In this document: positions 59,635-64,000 of the stretch, piece after piece
How positions within the stretch are numbered: the stretch's first letter is position 1
Layout of the letters: every line of letters begins with the position of its first letter
From: Kitasatospora cineracea
GTDB taxonomy: Bacteria; Actinomycetota; Actinomycetes; Streptomycetales; Streptomycetaceae
Assembly: GCF_003751605.1 (NCBI RefSeq)
Contig: NZ_RJVJ01000004.1
Span: 57,321 to 121,320, forward strand
Length of the DNA: 64,000 bases
Direction of reading: 5' to 3'
Notes under the pieces: model-generated
The model's input: the letters and a program-made list of their open reading frames with translations, nothing else
The model's database searches: none
What the model was told of the DNA's origin: nothing
Translations under genes and position numbers: made by a program

Positions 59635-60198
59635 TCACCGGGCAGCCCTGCGGTAGCGGGTCAGCACGGCGGCACCGACCTGCTCCGCGGAGAGGCACTC
59701 CAGCTCCGCCGAGGAACCACCGGCCGGGAAGAGCCGCCGCCCGGTGCCGAGGACGATGGGGAAGGTCAGCAGCCGGTACTCGTCGACCAGGTCCGCGGCC
59801 CTGAGCCGGTCCACCACGCTCAGGCTCCCGGTGACGACCACGTCCCGCCGCTCACGCCCGACGGCGTCGACCAGGTCGCCCTCCAGCAGCCGGGAGTTCG
59901 CCCACCCCGACGTGTCGGCGCGGCTCAGGGTGCGGGAGGCGACCAGCTTCGGGACGGCGTTCATCCGCGCGGCGAACGGGTCGTCCCGGCCCGGCCACAG
60001 CCCCGCGAACAGCTGCCAGGTGGTGCGCCCGAGCAGCAGCACCCCCTCGTCCAGCGTCCGGCCGAGCCGGAACTTGTCCCCGGCGACCGCCTCCGGGCCG
60101 TGCCGGAACGCCCAGCCGCCCCACGGCGTGCCGGCGGACCCGTCCGGGTCGGACACGACCCCGTCCAGGGTGGTGAACTCGATGACGATGACGCTCAC
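59635..60198 (-). CDS. Dihydrofolate-reductase-family (RibD C-terminal-like) protein
   Basis: A 187-aa protein of the DHFR/RibD-C family often annotated as dihydrofolate reductase family: FTTLDGVVSDPDG near the start, LLLGRTTWQLFAGLWP in the centre and DEYRLLTFPIVLGTGRRLFP near the end. It probably reduces a pterin- or flavin-like substrate; the true substrate is unknown. GTG 60198 has AAGGG upstream. The neighbouring ECF sigma gene is read in the same direction 57 bases upstream. Confidence 0.83.
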   Translation of the reverse strand: MSVIVIEFTTLDGVVSDPDGSAGTPWGGWAFRHGPEAVAGDKFRLGRTLDEGVLLLGRTTWQLFAGLWPGRDDPFAARMNAVPKLVASRTLSRADTSGWANSRLLEGDLVDAVGRERRDVVVTGSLSVVDRLRAADLVDEYRLLTFPIVLGTGRRLFPAGGSSAELECLSAEQVGAAVLTRYRRAAR

Positions 60199-60255
60199 GA
60201 TGAGGATCCCTTCGATTCGGTGCTCACCAGTACGTACCGGCCGCACCGCCCCGAC

Positions 60256-61221
60256 TCATCGCTCCCGGCGGAACCCGCCCGCGGGAATCTCCCCCGGCAG
60301 CCCGAAGGCGTCGAAGACCCACGGATCGGCGAACACGACGTTGCGCGCGATCCGCCCGCCGTCGACGGTGAGCACCTGCAGGGTGTGCAGCCGGTGCCCG
60401 CCCCCGGGCTCCGGTACGTACGCGGCGAGCGCGGGCTGCCCGCCCGCCGTGAGCTCCCGCATGCCCCAGCCCGTGCCACGCATCCGGAACACCCGCTCGA
60501 GGAACCGGCCGTAGTCCCGGCTGCCCCGGTACCACAACGGCACCGGCGGCATCTCCAGCACCGCGTCGTCGGTCAGCAACCGCACCAGCGCAGGCACGTC
60601 CGCCGCCTCGAACGCCCGCACGTACCGCTGGACGACCGCCCGCACCTCCGGGTCGTCCGGCTCCACCACCGCACCGGCACCGCCCGCCCCGACCCCGGCG
60701 AGGGCGGCCCGGGCCCGCTGCAGCGCACTGTTCACCGCCGCGACCGTGGTCCCCAACTGCTCGGCCACCTCGGCAGCGGTGAACGCCAGCACCTCACGCA
60801 GCACCAGCACCGCCCGCTGCCGCGCCGGCAGCACCTGCACCGCCGCCACCCACGCGAGCCGCAGATCGCCCCTGACCTCCACATCGAACCGGGCATCGGG
60901 AAACGGCTCCAGCCAGGGCACATCCAACGCCGGCCGCAACGGCGCCCCAGGATCCCCACTGGGCACCCCCAGCCCCGAAGGCAACGGCCGCCGCCCCCTC
61001 CCCTCCAACGCCGTCAGACACACATTGGTCGCAATCCGGTACAACCAGGTCCGCACACCCGCCCGCGCCGGATCGTAGCGATCACGGGCCTTCCAAGCCC
61101 GCAACAACGTCTCCTGCACCAGATCCTCGGCCTCGTGCACCGACCCCACCATCCGGTAGCAGAACGCCACCAACTCACCCCGGTACAGCTCGAAATCCAC
61201 GACCCCATCATGCCGCCCCAC
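60256..61221 (-). CDS. ECF sigma factor with SnoaL-like C-terminal domain
   Basis: A 321-aa ECF sigma factor: region 2 GELVAFCYRMVGSVHEAEDLVQETLLRAWKA, WLYRIATNVCLTAL, region 4 LPARQRAVLVLREVLAFTAAEVAEQLGTTVAAVNSALQRARAAL, then a SnoaL-like domain (YVRAFEAADVPALVRLLTDDAVLEMPP). It is not close to the ECF41 pair at 31-33 kb. It may control the downstream reductase gene. GTG 61221 gives the longest frame; GTG 61200 (VDFELY) is also possible and the ribosome binding site does not decide. Confidence 0.88.
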   Translation of the reverse strand: MGRHDGVVDFELYRGELVAFCYRMVGSVHEAEDLVQETLLRAWKARDRYDPARAGVRTWLYRIATNVCLTALEGRGRRPLPSGLGVPSGDPGAPLRPALDVPWLEPFPDARFDVEVRGDLRLAWVAAVQVLPARQRAVLVLREVLAFTAAEVAEQLGTTVAAVNSALQRARAALAGVGAGGAGAVVEPDDPEVRAVVQRYVRAFEAADVPALVRLLTDDAVLEMPPVPLWYRGSRDYGRFLERVFRMRGTGWGMRELTAGGQPALAAYVPEPGGGHRLHTLQVLTVDGGRIARNVVFADPWVFDAFGLPGEIPAGGFRRER

Positions 61222-61301
61222 CCCTCAGCCCCTCACCAGCCCGACAACCGCCGCCGCACCCCGCCACCGACAACAGGGGCGGGCCCCCGTCAGCAAGGCA
61301 C

Positions 61302-61360
61302 GGGAAGGGCCCCCAGGGCCCGGTTCCGGCGGCAGCCGGAATCCCGTGACTCACGCAGTA
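61302..61360 (-). repeat. 58-bp element, copy 2 (inverted)
   Basis: The reverse complement of this stretch matches 57870-57927 at about 50 of 58 positions, counted by eye. It lies in the 534-bp gene-free gap between the sigma factor gene and the second RepL-like gene. Confidence 0.75.
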
Positions 61361-61425
61361 ACCCCGACTCCCGGACACCCGCAGATCCGGACCGACCCCG
61401 GCCCGGGCAGCGGAAGCGGCACGAC

Positions 61426-61520
61426 GGCCCTTTTTATATAAGAGGGCCCACGGCCAAACCGCGCCCTGACCTGGGAACTTGGAAAATCAAAGGTATAGCT
61501 GGCACGACACTAGGGCAGGC
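61426..61520 (+). promoter_or_regulatory. AT-rich box before the second RepL-like gene
   Basis: GGCCCTTTTTATATAAGAGG (61426-61445) is a near-palindromic AT-rich box, followed by DNA that aligns with 58104-58230: GACCTG..TTGG/TTGAAAA, GACACTAG, and GGGCAAAT. It is the module 2 counterpart of the control region of module 1. Confidence 0.6.
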
Positions 61521-61551
61521 CGAGTGTCACTGGGGGCCGACATTCGGGGCA

Positions 61552-61577
61552 AATGTTTCGCAGAATTGCGAAACATT
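61552..61577. promoter_or_regulatory. Operator-like palindrome of module 2 (site 1)
   Basis: AATGTTTCGCA pairs perfectly with TGCGAAACATT around the 4-nt spacer GAAT. It is the strongest inverted repeat in the gap and a probable binding site for the protein encoded at 61756. Confidence 0.75.
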
Positions 61578-61697
61578 GCGTTCCGTGAGCTCGGAAGCAA
61601 CCACGGCAGCCCGATCGGGCTGCCCGGAGCGCGCCCCCCGCAGTCAGAGCGGCCGTAAGCGCTCCGTGACCGGTGTTTCGCAACCAAGCGCAGAATG

Positions 61698-61715
61698 CTT
61701 CGCACTGCTGCGAAG
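61698..61715. promoter_or_regulatory. Operator-like palindrome of module 2 (site 2)
   Basis: CTTCGCA pairs with TGCGAAG around the 4-nt spacer CTGC; it shares the TTCGCA half-site and spacer length with site 1. A further half-site TTTCGCA lies at 61676. Site 2 is 40 bases before the gene start, fitting autoregulation. Confidence 0.7.
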
Positions 61716-61755
61716 AACATGTAGCGTTGCGCTGACACGAGAGGCGGTCACGGTT

Positions 61756-62355
61756 TTGGTACGAGCACAGGGCGAACCAACCGGTCAGGGCTCACGGCAG
61801 ACCCGTCAGGCTGAGCTTCGACCGGCAGGAGCACAGAACCAACGTGACCTTGCCGCCGAGATCATCCACAGCTACGCGGGCCAACTCCCCGGCGCCGTCT
61901 ACGAAGCACGTACCCGCTTCTACCGACGCGCACCTCACGAGGTCCTCGGAGCTGACGGCTACGCACTCCTGAGCCGCTACTTCGCGCGCTACGTCCTGCC
62001 CAAGGCGCTGATGTCGGGCGAGATGACGAAGCTCCAGTGCGCAGTGCTGTCGAACATCGTCGGCCGGGCCGAGCGAGGCGTTGCGAACGCCATCCAGCGC
62101 GAGATCGCCGACGAGATCGGCACCAGCCGTTCCAACGTCAGCCCGGCGCTCAAGCACCTTGCAGCCCGGAACTACATTCGCAGCGTCGGCCGTGGCCTCT
62201 GGCAGCTCAACCCCCTCATCGCCTACAAGGGCAACGGCGACGAGCAGCAGAGATTCCTGGCGGAACTCCGAGCGCTCGCCCTGGAGAACGGCTTTCCTGA
62301 CATCATCGGACTGGTGGCAGTCCAGGACGAGGCGAAGGAGCCGCCGACATGCTGA
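61756..62355 (+). CDS. RepL-like winged-helix plasmid protein (module 2, first gene)
   Basis: A 199-aa paralogue of the protein at 58606. Winged helix: REIADEIGTSRSNVSPALKHLAARNYIRSVGRGLWQLNPLIAYKGNGDEQQRF, with the same LNP/INP and GNGDEQ signature. The TTG start at 61756 is inferred from alignment of MVRAQGEP with MRAERRTG of module 1; no ATG/GTG fits. The base composition is a little less GC-rich than in module 1. Role: replication initiation or regulation. Confidence 0.72.
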   Translation: MVRAQGEPTGQGSRQTRQAELRPAGAQNQRDLAAEIIHSYAGQLPGAVYEARTRFYRRAPHEVLGADGYALLSRYFARYVLPKALMSGEMTKLQCAVLSNIVGRAERGVANAIQREIADEIGTSRSNVSPALKHLAARNYIRSVGRGLWQLNPLIAYKGNGDEQQRFLAELRALALENGFPDIIGLVAVQDEAKEPPTC

Positions 62356-62729
62356 TGGTCACCGACCTGTTCGGACTCCTACGGCGCTTGGAACTCACCC
62401 CGACCGCCACCAACGTCCTGTCCGTCATGGTGGAGCGGCAGGATCCCGGCGGGGCCGTCCCGATCACGCAGCAGGACATCGCCGAGGAACTGCAGATCCT
62501 CCCCTCCGTCGTGAGCCGTGGCATGACCCTCCTGGTGGAGCGGGGCCTCGTCCTCCGCAAGGGCTACCGCTACCGACTCCACCCGGCCATCGCCGGCTAC
62601 AACTCCGAACTGGAGATGCAAGCAGCGATGGCCCGGGCCGCCCGGGAAGGTGTGCCGCCCATCCTGATCCCCGACTACCGGACAACCCCACCCAAGGCCG
62701 GCCGCTCCCGGCTGCGCGCTGTCGGCTGA
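62349..62729 (+). CDS. Small MarR/winged-helix protein (module 2, second gene)
   Basis: A 126-aa paralogue of the protein at 59214: LELTPTATNVLSVMVERQDPGGAVPITQQDIAEELQILPSVVSRGMTLLVERGLVLRKG and YRYRLHPAIAGYNSELEMQAAM. ATG 62349 overlaps the stop of the RepL-like gene and has AAGGAG upstream, so translation is coupled. Residual differences from module 1 concentrate outside the winged helix. Confidence 0.78.
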   Translation: MLMVTDLFGLLRRLELTPTATNVLSVMVERQDPGGAVPITQQDIAEELQILPSVVSRGMTLLVERGLVLRKGYRYRLHPAIAGYNSELEMQAAMARAAREGVPPILIPDYRTTPPKAGRSRLRAVG

Positions 62730-62749
62730 GCGAGGAACGCTCCAACGCG

Positions 62750-62779
62750 AAGGGTCCGGGGAAGTCTCCCCGGACCCTT
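62750..62779 (+). terminator. Terminator of module 2
   Basis: Bases 62750-62762 pair perfectly with 62767-62779 (13 bp) around loop AGTC, 21 bases after the stop of the second gene. Confidence 0.85.
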
Positions 62780-63184
62780 CCGCCAAGCAGCACCAGCGCT
62801 TGATCATCGGGGCAATTCGGTTTGGTAGATCGCCACTCGGGGCCGAGCGTGCTGAGGCCGGCGGTCGCTGCGCTTGCCCCTCGGCCTTCACCGCCGTCAT
62901 TGCGGCTGTCCACTGTGATGCACGGTGCGCCAAAGGGCCGAGGCCCTCGGAGCGACAGGCCATGAACTTCCCGAAGGCGAGCGCGTCGAGTCTCCGTCGG
63001 GTGTGAGGCGGAAGGCGAGCTGCGGTAGTAGCCGTCGGCGGCGAGGCGGCGGTGCCGGTCGTTGGCGGCTCGGTCGCCGTTCAGCGAGATGCCGACCTTG
63101 ACGCCGTACCGCGAGAACCTGACGGGTGGACACCTTCACGAAAGAGGGCCGACCGCCACGGCCGGGTAGCGGCCGGCCTTTCGC
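62780..63184. other. Gene-free stretch, no convincing feature
   Basis: About 400 bases without an ORF that has both a ribosome binding site and recognisable content. I see no RNA gene or long repeat here. Confidence 0.4.
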
Positions 63185-63334
63185 TCAACGGCTCAGCAGC
63201 CAATGCCCAAGCAGGGACAGCGGGAGGCCGCCTGCAGCGTAAGCGGCGCCCAGAAGGGCGCGGAGGCCCAGGGTACGTGCATGGCGCCGCCACAGGGGCT
63301 GGCGGCTCCCCTCAGCGGGTTCGGTAACCTGCAT
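63185..63334 (-). CDS. Small membrane-associated hypothetical protein
   Basis: A 49-aa protein (MQVTEPAEGSRQ..., ending LSLLGHWLLSR). Residues 17-24 are basic and residues 25-46 form a hydrophobic stretch (LRALLGAAYAAGGLPLSLLG), suggesting one membrane helix. AGGAG lies eight bases before ATG 63334, which is the main support for a real gene. Function unknown; I recognise no family. Confidence 0.5.
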   Translation of the reverse strand: MQVTEPAEGSRQPLWRRHARTLGLRALLGAAYAAGGLPLSLLGHWLLSR

Positions 63335-63700
63335 AGCCGATACTCCTGTTGGTAGACGGACGGTATCGCTCGGGAGCCCTCGGTCAGAGCCTGCACGCTC
63401 TGACCATTCGGGGGCTTCCCAACCGCGGCATAACATAGAGCCCTCACCGGACCTGGCAGCCCGGCTAACGCGCGCCCAGCACAGACCGTGAGGGCCAAGA
63501 AACGGTACGACCTCCTGACTCGTAGTCAGGAAGGCCTTCTACGGGGCCAATTGCTCCCCGATGAACCGGACTGCAGTGCAGGTGCGGGTCTGTGGTGGTG
63601 TTGGTGGGTGGTGTCTCTGGGGGTGTTGTTGGTCGGGTGGGTGGTTGTGGCTGTCAGTGGGTGAGGATTGGTCTGGGGTTGGTGTGGTGCAGGTTCCTAG
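63335..63700. other. Gene-free stretch with a strongly G/T-rich strand
   Basis: No credible gene. From about 63581 to 63695 the plus strand is mainly G and T with few A or C (runs such as TGTGGTGGTGTTGGTGGGTG), ending at the presumed IS boundary. A short hairpin at 63513-63531 precedes it. Confidence 0.5.
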
Positions 63701-64000
63701 GAGCTGTTTGAGGTTCGGATCATGTGGCTGGAGTCAGGAGTTTTAGCCACATGATCGATCCGCGGAGGTGCAGGCCTGCCGTGTAGCTCTCCGGGCTCTT
63801 GTCGTACCGGGTGGCCAGGCCGCGCCAGGTCTTGATCTTCTGGAAGCACCGTTCGACGTGGTTGCGCCGCTTGTAGCGGTCGGGATCGAAGGTGACCGGC
63901 CGCCCGCCCGCGGAGCCCTTCCGTTTCCGGTTCGCCGCCTGGTCCGCCTTCTCCGGGATCACCGCGGTGATCCCACGCCTGCGCAGGTAGGCGCGGTTGG
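63701..64000 (-). mobile_element. IS5-family insertion sequence, one end (runs out of the window)
   Basis: The transposase C-terminus and 20 bases beyond its stop are visible. The sequence next to the G/T-rich tract reads CTAG-GAGCTGTTTGAGG; the CTAG tetranucleotide is a known target of some IS5-group elements, and GAGCTGTTTGAGG is the likely start of the terminal inverted repeat. The other end is outside the window. Confidence 0.65.
63720..64000 (-). CDS. IS5-family transposase, C-terminal part (cut by window end)
   Basis: The frame is open to the window edge. Visible residues begin NRAYLRRRGITAVIPEKADQ and contain RRNHVERCFQKIKTWRGLAT and RYDKSPESYTAGLHLRGSIMWL, the DDE-domain end with the YREK-like ERCFxKxKxWRxxATRYDK motif of IS5-family transposases. 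About 92 residues are seen, ending at the TGA at 63720-63722. The catalytic first two acidic residues lie beyond the window. Confidence 0.88.
   Translation of the reverse strand, partial: NRAYLRRRGITAVIPEKADQAANRKRKGSAGGRPVTFDPDRYKRRNHVERCFQKIKTWRGLATRYDKSPESYTAGLHLRGSIMWLKLLTPAT

Noticed and set aside
58104..62729. Chromosomal oriC or linear-replicon telomere
   Set aside because: No cluster of DnaA boxes (TTGTCCACA-type) and no terminal palindrome series; the region is internal, with plasmid-type Rep and Par genes.
63513..63531. tRNA-Thr (CGT) gene or att site suggested by an anticodon-arm-like hairpin
   Set aside because: CCTGA-CTCGTAG-TCAGG looks like an anticodon arm, but no D-arm, T-arm (GGTTCGA-type) or acceptor stem can be folded around it.

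Overview
The window reads as DNA of a high-GC actinomycete of the Streptomyces/Kitasatospora type: very GC-rich throughout, many GTG starts, ATGA/GTGA gene overlaps, and actinomycete-type secondary-metabolism genes. The right-hand 9 kb is plasmid backbone (ParA, ParB, two RepL-like winged-helix gene pairs, an IS element). I therefore infer a large plasmid carrying biosynthetic genes rather than ordinary chromosome.

Region 1 (1-14.5 kb) is the end of an aromatic-polyketide tailoring set: three PgaE/RdmE-type FAD hydroxylases (the first cut by the window edge), an O-methyltransferase, an NmrA-type reductase, an epoxide-hydrolase-like protein and a hemerythrin-like protein. Next to it is a leftward operon with a CreE/CreD-type pair (aspartate to nitrosuccinate to nitrous acid), an MFS exporter and a gamma-glutamyl hydrolase, plus an OmpR-type regulator. 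Region 2 (14.5-21.4 kb) is one leftward operon: 2x[4Fe-4S] ferredoxin, a large unrecognised protein, glutamine-synthetase-like ligase, adenylosuccinate-lyase-like enzyme, GNAT acetyltransferase, C45-type Ntn hydrolase and the regulator. This set matches the hydrazine/diazo cassette known from fosfazinomycin, kinamycin and lomaiviticin pathways, so a diazo- or N-N-bonded aromatic polyketide is the best guess for the product. Region 3 (21.5-31 kb) is an actinobacterial ebo operon (inositol-phosphate-synthase-like, UbiA/EboC, TIM barrel, EboA, EboB/TatD, EboE, EboF-like phosphodiesterase) ending in a FAD hydroxylase, with a secreted ScyD/ScyE-like beta-propeller beside it. Region 4 (31-35.6 kb) holds two divergent ECF sigma factors with SnoaL-like tails, a Tat-exported multicopper oxidase and a GNAT protein.

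Region 5 (35.6-55.1 kb) is a second, unusual NRPS/ketosynthase cluster read outwards from a divergent promoter near 44.5 kb. Leftward: a TDO-like heme enzyme, MFS exporter, three ketosynthase-like proteins, acyl-AMP ligase, 2OG oxygenase and ornithine-cyclodeaminase-like enzyme. Rightward: MbtH, PanE-like reductase, ACP, a C-A-T NRPS with a degenerate AT-like tail, ATP-grasp ligase, thioesterase, an A-T NRPS with a threonine-like code, and a free PCP.

Region 6 (55.1-64 kb) is plasmid backbone: parAB, two copies of a module (AT-rich box, operators, two winged-helix genes), a DHFR-like and an ECF sigma gene between them, and an IS5-family end.

The standout feature joins regions 5 and 6. A perfect palindrome, TGTTGTCCGCGGACAACA, occurs 24 times between 46.8 and 55.7 kb, with one further 16-bp core upstream of parA. 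It looks like the plasmid's parS. Sixteen copies lie inside the first NRPS gene, one in the second and six inside parB. All are in frame and all encode (V/M)LSADN on whichever strand is coding, mostly at a strict 36-bp period and in inter-domain linkers. The plasmid centromere thus appears to be written into biosynthetic protein-coding sequence.
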